DNA of 64,000 nucleotides from Mesorhizobium qingshengii (GCF_027563465.1 NZ_JAPFQA010000007.1:248001-312000), one strand, 5' to 3'; positions 21,540 to 30,120 are shown, counted from the stretch's first letter. Numbers and translations: made by a program. Notes: generated by a model from the letters alone, not told the origin.

Positions 21540-21557
21540 CTGTCACCGGCCTGTCAT
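21540..21557 (+). promoter_or_regulatory. Pho box (PhoB-binding site) for btaAB
   Basis: Two direct heptamers, CTGTCAC and CTGTCAT, are separated by CGGC, giving the 11-bp repeat spacing of the classical PhoB box. It starts 15 bp after the oxoprolinase stop and ends 49 bp before the chosen btaA start. In rhizobia, betaine lipid synthesis genes are known members of the PhoB phosphate-starvation regulon, so motif and target agree. Confidence 0.88.
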
Positions 21558-21606
21558 GACCCTGCGCTACCCGCTTGCGCCAAAGCAAACGGGGAATCAG
21601 CTTGCC

Positions 21607-22854
21607 ATGACGGACGTTTCCGCAGATCTGGTTTTTCGCCGCGGCAAGGAAGTTGGAAAAGCCGTCTACCAGAACCGCCCGCTGTCGAAAGCCGGCATTT
21701 CCGAACGGCTGTTCGCCTTCCTGTTTTCCGGCCTCGTCTATCCGCAGATCTGGGAAGATCCTGATGTCGACATGGAAGCGATGCAGCTTGGCCAGGGCCA
21801 CCGCGTCGTCACCATCGCCTCTGGCGGCTGCAACATCCTGGCCTACCTCACCCGCTCGCCGGCACGGGTCGACGCGGTCGACCTCAACGCCGCGCATATC
21901 GCGCTGAACCGCATGAAGCTGGAGGCTGTGCGCCACCTGCCGTCGCAGGGCGACCTGTTCCGCTTCTTCGGCGCCGCCGACACCAGCCACAATTCGCAAG
22001 CCTACGACCGTTTCATCGCGCCGCATCTCGATCCGGTCAGCCGTCATTATTGGGAGCGCCGCAACTGGCGCGGCCGCCGGCGCATCGCCGTCTTCGACAG
22101 CAACTTCTACCAGACCGGCCTGCTCGGCCTGTTCATCGCCATGGGCCATCGCACGGCGAAGTTCTTCGGCGTCGACCCAGCCGGCATCATGCAGGCCCGC
22201 AACATCGGCGAGCAGCGGCGCTTCTTCAACGAGGAGCTGGCGCCGGTCTTCGACAAGCCGCTGCTGAAATGGGCGACCTCGCGCAAGGCTTCGCTGTTCG
22301 GCCTCGGCATTCCGCCGGCGCAGTACGATTCGCTGATCACCTCGGGTGACGGCACCATGGCCAGCGTGCTGAAGGCCCGCCTGGAAAAGCTCGCCTGCGA
22401 TTTCCCATTGCAGAATAATTACTTCGCCTGGCAGGCCTTCGCCCGCCGCTATCCCGAACCCGGCGAGGCTGCCCTGCCCGCTTATCTGGAAAAGCGGAAT
22501 TACGACACCATCCGCGGCAACATCGACCGCGTCGCCATCCACCATGCCAATCTGATCGAGTTCCTCGCCGGCAAGGATGCCGGCTCGGTCGACCGCTTCG
22601 TCCTGCTCGACGCGCAAGACTGGATGACCGATGACCAGCTCAATGCGCTGTGGTCCGAAATCACCCGCACCGCTTCCACTGGCGCCCGCGTCATCTTCCG
22701 CACCGCCGCCGAACCCAGCCTGTTGCCCGGCCGCGTCTCGACCTCGCTGCTCGACCAATGGGACTACCAGGACGAGGCCTCGCGCGAATTCTCGGCCCGC
22801 GACCGTTCGGCCATCTATGGCGGCTTCCACCTCCATGTGAAGCGCGCCGCATGA
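21607..22854 (+). CDS. btaA: S-adenosylmethionine:diacylglycerol 3-amino-3-carboxypropyl transferase BtaA
   Basis: BtaA transfers the 3-amino-3-carboxypropyl group of SAM to diacylglycerol, the first step to the betaine lipid DGTS that replaces phospholipids under phosphate starvation. The protein (415 residues from MTDVSADLVF) carries SGLVYPQIWEDPDVDMEAM, the SAM-binding segment TIASGGCNILAYL and DAVDLNAAHIALNRMKL. An in-frame ATG at 21556 lies inside the Pho box and cannot be the start. It overlaps btaB by 4 bp (ATGA). Confidence 0.93.
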   Translation: MTDVSADLVFRRGKEVGKAVYQNRPLSKAGISERLFAFLFSGLVYPQIWEDPDVDMEAMQLGQGHRVVTIASGGCNILAYLTRSPARVDAVDLNAAHIALNRMKLEAVRHLPSQGDLFRFFGAADTSHNSQAYDRFIAPHLDPVSRHYWERRNWRGRRRIAVFDSNFYQTGLLGLFIAMGHRTAKFFGVDPAGIMQARNIGEQRRFFNEELAPVFDKPLLKWATSRKASLFGLGIPPAQYDSLITSGDGTMASVLKARLEKLACDFPLQNNYFAWQAFARRYPEPGEAALPAYLEKRNYDTIRGNIDRVAIHHANLIEFLAGKDAGSVDRFVLLDAQDWMTDDQLNALWSEITRTASTGARVIFRTAAEPSLLPGRVSTSLLDQWDYQDEASREFSARDRSAIYGGFHLHVKRAA

Positions 22855-23516
22855 GCACCACCGAGCTGCCGGCCAGCCATGCCGAACTGATGGACGGCGT
22901 CTACCGCTGGCAGCGCCACATCTATGACCTGACCCGCAAATACTATCTGCTCGGCCGTGACCGGTTGATCGACGGGCTGGATGTACCGGCTGGCGGCACC
23001 GTGCTCGAACTCGGCTGCGGCACCGGCCGCAACATCGTCCTCGCCGCCCGCCGCTACCCAGACGCCCGCTTCTTCGGCCTCGATATTTCAGCCGAAATGC
23101 TGGAGACGGCCGGTGCCGCGATTGCCCGCGAGGGCCTTGTCGATCGTGTCACGCTCGCCCAGGGCGACGCCACGGCGTTCGATGCCAGGGCACTGTTCGG
23201 GCACAGTGGCTTTGATCGCGTCTTCGTGTCCTATTCGCTGTCGATGATCCCCGGCTGGGAGAAGACGGTGTCGGCGGCACTTGCCGCCCTCGCCCCCAGC
23301 GGTTCGCTGCACGTCGTCGACTTCGGCCAGCAGGAGGGCCTGCCGCGCTGGTTCCGGGCGATGCTGCGCGGCTGGCTGAGGAAATTCCACGTCGCACCGC
23401 GCTCGACCCTGCGCGAGGTCCTGGAATCGGAATCTCGGCGAACCGGCGCAAGCTTCCGTTTCCGCACGCTTTATCGCGGCTATGCCTGGCTGGGCGTGGT
23501 AGGATTGCCCCGATAG
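22851..23516 (+). CDS. btaB: Diacylglyceryl-homoserine N-methyltransferase BtaB
   Basis: BtaB adds three methyl groups to diacylglyceryl-homoserine to form DGTS. The 221-residue class I methyltransferase has SAM motif I in VLELGCGTGRNIVLAARR (near residue 45), FFGLDISAEML as motif II, and SYSLSMIPGWE downstream. No signal or membrane segment is seen. The start is fixed by the ATGA overlap with btaA. It converges on the serine hydrolase gene with only 4 bp between the stops. Confidence 0.92.
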   Translation: MSTTELPASHAELMDGVYRWQRHIYDLTRKYYLLGRDRLIDGLDVPAGGTVLELGCGTGRNIVLAARRYPDARFFGLDISAEMLETAGAAIAREGLVDRVTLAQGDATAFDARALFGHSGFDRVFVSYSLSMIPGWEKTVSAALAALAPSGSLHVVDFGQQEGLPRWFRAMLRGWLRKFHVAPRSTLREVLESESRRTGASFRFRTLYRGYAWLGVVGLPR

Positions 23517-23520
23517 GCTG

Positions 23521-24900
23521 CTAATGCAGCGCCTTCACCAGCGCCCCCACCATCGTCTGCGGGCGGTAGCCGAGCTTGGTCGGCGTCAGGCCAAGCCGCA
23601 CCACCACCAGCTGTTCTGATGGAATGATGGTGACCGTCTGCCCGTCATGCCCTTCCATCCAGTAGGTGTCCTTGGGCAGGCCGGCGGCCACGCCTGCGCC
23701 GGGGCTGTCCTCATCGCCAGGTGCCTCGATCCACAGTTGGCCCTTGCCGTAGACTTTCGAGGCGGGCGCAGGCTCCCGCATCCAGTCGACGAAACCGGCT
23801 GGCAGCACCTGGTTGCCGTTCCAGACACCACCCTGCAACAGGAACTGGCCGAAGCGCGCCCAGTCATGCGCCGTGGCGTAGAGATAGGACGAGCCGACGA
23901 AGGTGCCCTGCTCGTCGGTCTCGAGCACCGCGCTGTGCATGCCGAGCGGCTCGAACAGCGCCGTGCGCGGCCACGTCAGCGCCTTGGCCTTGTCGCCGAT
24001 CGCGGCCTGCCACAGACGCGACAGCATCACCGCCGTGCCGCTCGAATAGGAAAACACCTTGCCGACCTCGGCTGCCAGCGGCTTGGCTTCGGCGAAGCCC
24101 GCCATGTCGGGCTCGAGATAGAGCATGCGCGTGACATCCGCGACATCGCCATAGTCCTCGTTGAACTCCAGCCCGCTCGACATCGCCATCATGTCGGCAA
24201 GGCTGATCGCGGCACGGCCGTCGGCCTTCCACGGCGCGAACAGCCCCTTGTCGGTGACAGCCATCTTGCCATCCTTGACCAGCGTGCCGATGAGCGCGGC
24301 ATTCACCGTCTTGGTCATCGACCAGCCCAGCAGCGGCGTCTTTTCCGAAAACCCGGCGCCGTAGCGCTCGGTGACGACGCGGCCATTCTTGACCACCACC
24401 ACCGCGCGCATGCCTGTGCCGGTCAGCGCCGCATCGTCGAGCAGTTTCGCAATCACCGGATCCTGCGATGCATCGACCCGCTCGCCTTCCGGCCACAGTG
24501 CATCCTGGATAACCGCCGACGGCTCGCTATGGATCACCGTGTGCCGCGCCTTGCCGACATCGCCATCGGGAACCGAGGCGCAGCCCAGCCCGTCGCGGGC
24601 GACGGCGACGCTCTTGCCGAGGAAGCCAAGCAGCCCCGCCGAGACCGTGCCCCGGTTCTTGTCCACCGAGACCAGCATCAGCCGCAGCAAAGGATGCCCG
24701 GGCGCCTGCACGTCGACGGCAAGCACCTCGTTGGGATCGCGGCCGGCGATGAAGACGTTCGAGCAGACGATCTTGGCCGAGTAGCCTGAGCCGACGCGGA
24801 TCAATTCGGGCGGCGCGATGTAAAGCCAGGCAAACAGAGCGGCGACCGCCAGCGCGATCAGGCCTAGAAGCCATTTGATGAGCTTGACGACGAACCGCAT
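23521..24900 (-). CDS. Membrane-anchored serine hydrolase, class C beta-lactamase fold
   Basis: A 459-residue protein with an N-terminal transmembrane segment (about residues 7-27) and an outward catalytic domain. Motifs of the beta-lactamase/DD-peptidase fold are SMTK (Ser nucleophile in GWSMTKTVNAAL), YSSG in place of YxN (FSYSSGTAVML), and the HxG-type triad GHDGQ near the C-terminus. Such proteins include esterases, D-amino acid hydrolases and EstB-like enzymes; true beta-lactamase activity is not implied. It is monocistronic. Physiological substrate unknown. Confidence 0.85.
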   Translation of the reverse strand: MRFVVKLIKWLLGLIALAVAALFAWLYIAPPELIRVGSGYSAKIVCSNVFIAGRDPNEVLAVDVQAPGHPLLRLMLVSVDKNRGTVSAGLLGFLGKSVAVARDGLGCASVPDGDVGKARHTVIHSEPSAVIQDALWPEGERVDASQDPVIAKLLDDAALTGTGMRAVVVVKNGRVVTERYGAGFSEKTPLLGWSMTKTVNAALIGTLVKDGKMAVTDKGLFAPWKADGRAAISLADMMAMSSGLEFNEDYGDVADVTRMLYLEPDMAGFAEAKPLAAEVGKVFSYSSGTAVMLSRLWQAAIGDKAKALTWPRTALFEPLGMHSAVLETDEQGTFVGSSYLYATAHDWARFGQFLLQGGVWNGNQVLPAGFVDWMREPAPASKVYGKGQLWIEAPGDEDSPGAGVAAGLPKDTYWMEGHDGQTVTIIPSEQLVVVRLGLTPTKLGYRPQTMVGALVKALH

Positions 24901-25023
24901 TTATTTCCTCCCAGGCTCTCGCCTGCGCCTTATGTCATCGATTTGCCGCCATTGCTTCCGCAAATCGTGGTGCTTGTCGAGCGCCGTCAACTGATTATCA
25001 ACCATGATCGGCGATCACAGGAT

Positions 25024-25067
25024 GCATGTCGCCCAAAAGTGCGCAGCGGTTTTGGACAACGACATGC
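25024..25067. repeat. Palindromic intergenic repeat
   Basis: Outer arms GCATGTCG and CGACATGC enclose inner arms CCAAAA and TTTTGG around a GCGC-containing centre, 44 bp in all. It lies between the serine hydrolase and the GH25 gene. The sequence resembles a dispersed rhizobial intergenic palindrome that I recall from Mesorhizobium genomes, but copy number cannot be checked here. Confidence 0.65.
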
Positions 25068-25186
25068 AGGAAAATGAAGATGCTGGGCGATGCTGTGGGG
25101 CAATCGCTCGGAGGGGGCCGGACCAGGCGGCGGCCATCGAATCACAGACCCATCAGCGACCGGCTGAATCCGGCTCGGGAATTGCG

Positions 25187-25981
25187 ATGCGCCGTCTTGC
25201 GGCCCTTTTCATGCTGACGCTGCTCGGCGCCTGCTCGACCGTGGACGATCTCTCGCCGCTGTCGCCCTCCAGCAGCCAGACGGTTGCCGTGCGTGCGCCC
25301 CGCTTTGCCGATTCCAAGCCGCATGAATGGGACAGCGGCGCGCCGTGGAACTATGCCGTCCATGGCACCGACGTCTCCAAATACCAGACCTCGGTCGACT
25401 GGCCGGCGGCCAAGGCCAGCGGCATCTCGTTCGCCTTCATCAAGGCGACCGAGGGCGGCGACCGCTTCGATGAATATTTCAACGAGCATTGGGCCCGCAC
25501 GAAAGCCAACGGTGTTCCGCGCGCGGCCTATCATTTCTTCTATTTCTGCACCCCCGCGGCCCAGCAGGCGCGCTGGTTCATCCAGAATGTCCCTGTCGAT
25601 CGCTCGGCGATGCCGCCAGTCCTCGACATGGAATGGAACCCGAAATCGCCGACCTGCAGGCTGCGCCCCGACGCCGCCACGGTGCGCGCGGAGATGACCA
25701 CCTTCCTCGAAATCGTCGAGCGGCACTACGGCAAGAAGCCGATCATCTACACCTCGGTCGATTTCTTCGACGACAACCAGCTGTCGACCTTCCGCGGCTA
25801 TCCCTACTGGCTGCGCTCCGTCGCCGGCCATCCGCGCGAGAAATACGGCAGCCTTCCCTTCACCTTCTGGCAGTATACCGGAACCGGCATCGTTCCCGGC
25901 ATGACCGGCAAGTCCGACATCAACGTCTTCAACGGCAGTGAAGCCGCCTGGAACAAGTGGCTGCGGCAGAACACCCGTTGA
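25187..25981 (+). CDS. GH25 family lysozyme (lipoprotein)
   Basis: A muramidase of the GH25 family that would cleave peptidoglycan glycan strands. The 264-residue protein begins MRRLAALFMLTLLGACST with a lipobox (LLGAC, Cys16). The GH25 barrel shows GTDVSKYQ near its start, FAFIKATEGGDR, AYHFFYF, the acidic DMEWN motif expected to hold catalytic Asp/Glu, and FWQYTGTG. Upstream in-frame ATGs lie in the palindromic repeat at 25024 and lack signal-peptide features. Its last codons recur as a diverged copy at 26161-26220. Confidence 0.92.
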   Translation: MRRLAALFMLTLLGACSTVDDLSPLSPSSSQTVAVRAPRFADSKPHEWDSGAPWNYAVHGTDVSKYQTSVDWPAAKASGISFAFIKATEGGDRFDEYFNEHWARTKANGVPRAAYHFFYFCTPAAQQARWFIQNVPVDRSAMPPVLDMEWNPKSPTCRLRPDAATVRAEMTTFLEIVERHYGKKPIIYTSVDFFDDNQLSTFRGYPYWLRSVAGHPREKYGSLPFTFWQYTGTGIVPGMTGKSDINVFNGSEAAWNKWLRQNTR

Positions 25982-26168
25982 ACCGGGGTCAACAGCACCA
26001 CCTTGGATCAAATCATTCCAGCAGAATTGCCGTTGAACCGGGTTCAACGGCAGCTCCACCTTGGACAAATCATTCCAGCAGAATTGCCGTTGAACCGGGT
26101 TCAACGGCGGCAAACCGCTTGAATCATGTCGCTCCAGCAGAAGTGCCGTTGATACCAGGGTTCAACGG
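25975..26168. repeat. Array of palindromic repeats downstream of the GH25 gene
   Basis: Three palindromes of the form CCGTTGA-centre-TTCAACGG lie at 26030-26050, 26087-26107 (both perfect, 9-bp arms around CGG) and 26146-26168 (imperfect). A degenerate one spans the GH25 stop codon (25975-25996). Between the first two, a 58-bp unit repeats almost exactly (start CCACCTTGG at 25998 and 26056, including ATTCCAGCAGAATTGC). No gene is present in 25982-26339; the hairpins could also terminate transcription. Confidence 0.85.
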
Positions 26169-26220
26169 CAGCGAGCAGCCAGGAACAAGTGGCTGTGGCA
26201 GAACACCCGTTGACACCGGG
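26161..26220 (+). pseudogene. Duplicated 3' end of the GH25 lysozyme gene
   Basis: This 60-bp stretch repeats the last codons and stop region of the GH25 gene (25929-25986) with a few substitutions and a small indel: both contain GGAACAAGTGGCTG and GGCAGAACACCCGTTGA. Its frame relative to the gene is not maintained over the whole length, so it is a non-coding remnant. It marks the right border of the palindrome array. Confidence 0.75.
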
Positions 26221-26339
26221 CCTGCCGCCTGCTTTTCGACACAGCCAGCGGTAAAGTCTGCAACCGCCGGTACTCCAGAGCTCTGCGCCCGATGGTTGCG
26301 CAAGGACGCCTTGGAATTCTGAATGTCGAAAGGAAGCCG

Positions 26340-27518
26340 ATGCGACTGCGTTCGAAAGCCCTCGCGGCGCTGTTCTTGTGCGCCACGGCCTTGCCGGCGG
26401 TGGCGCAGGAATGCGGCGGCGACTTCGAAGCCTGGAAGCAGGGCGTGGCGGCGGAAGCCAGGGCGGCTGGCGTCGGCGCCGCCGGCCTCGACGCGCTGGA
26501 GGATGCGACCATCGACGACAAGGTTCTGGCGCGCGACCGCGCCCAGGGCGTCTTCACCCAGACCTTCATCGAATTCTCCAACCGCATGATCTCGGCCTAC
26601 CGGCTGAAGCAAGGTGCCGCAAACCTGAAGAAATACGCCGACGTCTTCGCCCGCGCCGACCAGCAGTTCGGCGTCCAGGCACCGATCATCGCCGCCTTCT
26701 GGGCGCTGGAAACCGATTTCGGCGCAGTGCAGGGCGATTTCCACACGCTGAGCGCCCTGGTGACGCTCTCCCATGATTGCCGCCGCCCACAGCTTTTCCG
26801 GCCGCAGCTCATCCCTCTTTTGACGCTGATCGATCGCGGTGTGCTGCCGGAGAACGTCACGGGCGCCTGGGCCGGCGAGATCGGCCAGACGCAGATCCTG
26901 CCTTCGGACTATCTGGCGCGCGGCGTCGACGGCGACGGTGACGGCAAGGTCGACCTGCGCAACAGTGTCCCCGACGTCATCATGACCACGGCCAACAAGG
27001 TGCTGTCGCGCGGCTGGAAGCGCGACCAGCCCTGGATCGAGGAAGTCCGCGTGCCCGACGACATGCCGTGGGACCAGACCGGACGCACCAACAAATTGCC
27101 GCTGTCGCAATGGGCGCTGTGGGGGGTCACCAACCCGAACGGCACGCCGCTGGTCGACAACGGCCTGAAGGCCGGCCTGGCCTTGCCGATGGGGCGCAAG
27201 GGTCCTGCCTTCCTCACCTACGACAATTTCGATGTCTATCTCGAGTGGAACCAGTCCTTTACCTACGCGCTGACCGCGGCCAATCTCGCCAACAGGCTGG
27301 CAGGCGCGCCGCAGTTCGATCCCCGCAATCCCGAGACCGGCCTCGACAACGAGCAGATGAAGGCTTTGCAGACCAAGCTGGAAGCCAGTGGCTACGACGT
27401 CGGCACGGTCGACGGCATCCTGGGCACCAACACCCGTGAAGCGATCCGCAAGGAGCAGATGCGGCTTGGCCTGCCGGTGGATGGCTGGCCAACGCCGGAT
27501 CTGCTCGCGAGGCTTTAG
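26340..27518 (+). CDS. Lytic murein transglycosylase, MltB family, with PG-binding domain
   Basis: This periplasmic enzyme likely cleaves glycan strands with 1,6-anhydro product formation. The 392-residue protein from MRLRSKALAALFLCATALPAVAQ has a signal peptide, an SLT_2 (MltB) domain with the catalytic Glu in FWALETDFGAVQGDF, AGEIGQTQILPSDYL and DGDGDGKVDL, and a C-terminal PG_binding_1 domain (about residues 330-390, LQTKLEASGYDVGTVDGILG). The start has AAAGGAAG 5-11 bp upstream. It is separated from GH25 by the repeat array. Confidence 0.93.
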   Translation: MRLRSKALAALFLCATALPAVAQECGGDFEAWKQGVAAEARAAGVGAAGLDALEDATIDDKVLARDRAQGVFTQTFIEFSNRMISAYRLKQGAANLKKYADVFARADQQFGVQAPIIAAFWALETDFGAVQGDFHTLSALVTLSHDCRRPQLFRPQLIPLLTLIDRGVLPENVTGAWAGEIGQTQILPSDYLARGVDGDGDGKVDLRNSVPDVIMTTANKVLSRGWKRDQPWIEEVRVPDDMPWDQTGRTNKLPLSQWALWGVTNPNGTPLVDNGLKAGLALPMGRKGPAFLTYDNFDVYLEWNQSFTYALTAANLANRLAGAPQFDPRNPETGLDNEQMKALQTKLEASGYDVGTVDGILGTNTREAIRKEQMRLGLPVDGWPTPDLLARL

Positions 27519-27590
27519 CGAGTAGCGAGTAGCGAGTAGCGAAGAAGATAATTCCCCTATTCGCTACTGCCTATTTCCTACTCACTAATC
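27516..27590. repeat. 7-bp tandem repeat and inverted partner between convergent genes
   Basis: TAGCGAG is repeated nearly four times (27516-27543), starting at the stop codon of the transglycosylase gene. The complementary sequence TTCGCTACT followed by TTCCTACTCACTA occurs at 27560-27586, so the RNA could fold into a long imperfect hairpin. It lies at the junction of convergent genes and overlaps the last codons of the decarboxylase gene; a terminator role is plausible. Confidence 0.7.
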
Positions 27591-28805
27591 AGCCATCGTC
27601 TCCAAACTCGCAAAGCCTTGTGGCGCGTCGCCCTCGTCGAACGGCGTCGTCACCTCGACGAAAGTGTCGGGATAAAAGCCGTTGAAGCGGGTCCTGAGCG
27701 ACAGCGAATAGGCGCCGATATGGCCGATCTCGATCCAGTCGCCTGTGTCGACCGTTTCCGGCAGCCAGAACGGCCGTGACAGGATGTCGACGGAATCGCA
27801 GGTCGCCCCGCAGACCTTGAACGGCACGATGTTCTTTTCCTCGCCATTGCGCGAGCGGATCGCCGGGTCGGGAATGAAGCGTGCCGGCAGCGTGATCTTG
27901 CCGGTCCATGAATCCGACAGCGACGCCCAGATGCCGTCATTGATGTAGAGCCGCTTGCCCTTGCGCAGCAGCACCCGCACGATCAGCGACAGGCAGCGCG
28001 CAACGATCACCCGGCCCGGCTCCGCGACCAACGGCATCTGGTCGAACTGGTATTCCTTCAGGTCTCCGGAGAGCCGCGACATGATCTGGCCGAGCGACGG
28101 CATCTCGATCTGCTTGCGGTTGGGATCGTGCCCGTATTCGGCCGGAAAACCGCCGCCAACATCGAGCCCGGCAATGTCGAAGGTCAGCCGGTTGCGCACC
28201 CAGTCGGCCGAGGCCAGCGCCCGCTCATAAGTGTCGGGGTCCTCGATCTGGCTGCCGACATGAAAGCACAGGCCGACCTTGTAGCCGGTGCGGTTAAGCC
28301 GCTCCGCCAGCTCGACGGCATAGGCAGGCCCGGCGCCGAACTTCTTCGACAATTCGTAGGCGGCGAGGCCCTTGGTCTGCACCCGCACGAACACGCTGAT
28401 CGAGCCCGGATCGATGTCAAGCGCGCGGACCACCCGCGTCAGCTTGGTGATCTCGTCCTCATGGTCGAGCGAAATGACGCGGATGCCATACTTCTCCAGC
28501 GCCAGCTTGATGTCCGACTGCGCCTTGACCGGGTGCATATAGAGCATCTCGGCATCGGCGGAGACGGCGCGCACGGCGGCGAACTCGCCGGGCGAAGCGA
28601 CGTCGAAGGCATTGACGCCGGCCTCGACCAGGGTCTTCAGCACGATCTGCTCGCCATTGGTCTTGACCGCATAGGCGGTCTTGCCCGGGAACATGCCCAT
28701 GAACTGCCGCGCATCGGCCTTCAGCACCTGCGGGCGGAAGCAATAGATCGGATCGTCCGGGCGAAGCGCCAGTGCCGCCTCGCGGGCATTCTCGAATCGC
28801 TGCAT
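27585..28805 (-). CDS. Ornithine/lysine decarboxylase (PLP fold type III)
   Basis: The enzyme decarboxylates ornithine and/or lysine to putrescine/cadaverine, the entry to polyamine synthesis. The 406-residue protein has the PLP lysine in AYAVKTN near residue 48, HVGSQ, GLDVGGGFPAEYG as the phosphate-binding glycine loop, EPGR, and the C-terminal VCGATCDSVD with the catalytic Cys from the second subunit. This is the alanine-racemase-like eukaryotic type of ODC that is common in alphaproteobacteria. Lysine use cannot be excluded from sequence. Confidence 0.92.
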   Translation of the reverse strand: MQRFENAREAALALRPDDPIYCFRPQVLKADARQFMGMFPGKTAYAVKTNGEQIVLKTLVEAGVNAFDVASPGEFAAVRAVSADAEMLYMHPVKAQSDIKLALEKYGIRVISLDHEDEITKLTRVVRALDIDPGSISVFVRVQTKGLAAYELSKKFGAGPAYAVELAERLNRTGYKVGLCFHVGSQIEDPDTYERALASADWVRNRLTFDIAGLDVGGGFPAEYGHDPNRKQIEMPSLGQIMSRLSGDLKEYQFDQMPLVAEPGRVIVARCLSLIVRVLLRKGKRLYINDGIWASLSDSWTGKITLPARFIPDPAIRSRNGEEKNIVPFKVCGATCDSVDILSRPFWLPETVDTGDWIEIGHIGAYSLSLRTRFNGFYPDTFVEVTTPFDEGDAPQGFASLETMAD

Positions 28806-29015
28806 GGACGAATCCTCACCTCTCGGCTGCGCACAATTAATCCAACCTAGCGGCTAATGAAAACAATTCTGTGTCTCGCGGCCCCGATGCGGCGGCGCTA
28901 GGTCTTTGGCGGCAACGTCTGCCATCAATCAGGTTTCGGGTGGCCCTTGTCGCCGAACCCGATATTCCTTCCGCCTGACTGGCTGGCATTCAGGCCGTCT
29001 GGGAGGACGATAGAC

Positions 29016-29933
29016 ATGGCAATAGCCGCGACATCCACGCCACGCGGGCCGATGGTGCTCAAGGACTGGGGACAGCTCCTACTGCTCGGCGCGATCTGGG
29101 GCGGCTCGTTCTTCTTCGCCCGCATCGCGGTGGCTGAGCTTCACCCGCTGGTGCTGGTGCTGTTTCGCGTCGCCATCGCCGCGATCGCGCTGCAGGTCTA
29201 TCTCGGTCTGCGCGGACCGTCTTTCCGGCTCGCTTTTCCTCACGCCGGCCTGTTCTTGCTGCTGGCGCTCACCAACAACGTCGTCCCCTTCTCGCTGATC
29301 TTCGCCGGCCAGACCCAGCTTGGCGCCGGTGTCGCCTCGGTGCTCAACGCGACGACGCCGTTCTGGACGCTGATCCTCGCCAACGCGCTGACATCAGACG
29401 AAAAACTCTCCTGGAACAAGCTCGCCGGCATCGCCCTTGGTGTCGCCGGCACGGCGGTGATGATCGGTCCCGGCCTGCTTGCCGGGCTCGGCGGCCCGGT
29501 CTGGGCCAAATTCGCGCTGATCGGCGCTTCGCTGTCCTATGGGATTGCCCTGATGGTCGCCCGCCGCTTCAAGGGCGTGCCCTCGCCGGTCATCGCCACC
29601 GGACAGCTGACCGCCTCGACCATCATCATGATCCCGATCGTGCTCTTCACCTATGGTCCGGCTGGCCTGTTCTCGGCCTCGCCCCCGGTCTGGGCGGCGG
29701 TGCTGGCGCTGGCGCTGCTGTCCACCGCCTTCGCCTACATCCTCTATTTCAACCTCGTCGCCTCGGCGGGCGCCACCAACGCCTCGCTGGTCACGCTCAT
29801 CGTGCCGGCCAGCGCCATGCTGCTTGGTTTCCTGTTCCTCGGCGAGCGGCTCGAACTGTTCGAAATCGGCGGCGTGGTGCTGATCGCGCTTGGCCTCGTC
29901 ACCATCGACGGGCGAGTGTTCGGTAGAGGTTAG
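29016..29933 (+). CDS. DMT-superfamily (EamA) transporter
   Basis: A 305-residue inner-membrane protein with about ten transmembrane helices in two EamA repeats (WGGSFFFARIAVAEL in the first, ALIGASLSYGIALMVARRF starting the second). Members export metabolites or amino acids or take up nutrients; the substrate is not predictable. The start at MAIAATSTPRG is preceded by GGGAGGA at 8-14 bp; an upstream ATG (28947) has no such site. It is followed directly by the RIME-like repeat. Confidence 0.88.
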   Translation: MAIAATSTPRGPMVLKDWGQLLLLGAIWGGSFFFARIAVAELHPLVLVLFRVAIAAIALQVYLGLRGPSFRLAFPHAGLFLLLALTNNVVPFSLIFAGQTQLGAGVASVLNATTPFWTLILANALTSDEKLSWNKLAGIALGVAGTAVMIGPGLLAGLGGPVWAKFALIGASLSYGIALMVARRFKGVPSPVIATGQLTASTIIMIPIVLFTYGPAGLFSASPPVWAAVLALALLSTAFAYILYFNLVASAGATNASLVTLIVPASAMLLGFLFLGERLELFEIGGVVLIALGLVTIDGRVFGRG

Positions 29934-30036
29934 AGCGCCGCGCGTCCAACTGGACGTGCAAAGGACGCTCCAGCTGAATCGCCTTATCGTGCTTTCCGGA
30001 AGTCGAATTCGACTTTCGGGGGCGATGCGGTAGCGC
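29931..30036. repeat. RIME-like intergenic repeat with two palindromes
   Basis: About 106 bp beginning at the stop of the DMT gene. The first palindrome is GCGCGTCCA/TGGACGTGC (29940-29959, one mismatch), followed by CAAAGGACGCTCCAG. The second is a 24-bp palindrome (29996-30019, one mismatch) with core GAATTC. The size and two-palindrome architecture match the Rhizobium-specific intergenic mosaic elements (RIME) known in rhizobia. The assignment is from structure and memory, not from a search. Confidence 0.7.
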
Positions 30037-30120
30037 TGCCATGACACGCCAGCGACACACCGCCGCCATAATTTATTCACAGGTCCGAAGCCGGTTTTTG
30101 CCTAGGAGTTTCAACACCTA

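Noticed and set aside
25975..26168. Possible CRISPR array
   Set aside because: Repeat units are few, of unequal spacing and palindromic, with no distinct spacers and no cas genes; part of the array derives from the GH25 gene end.
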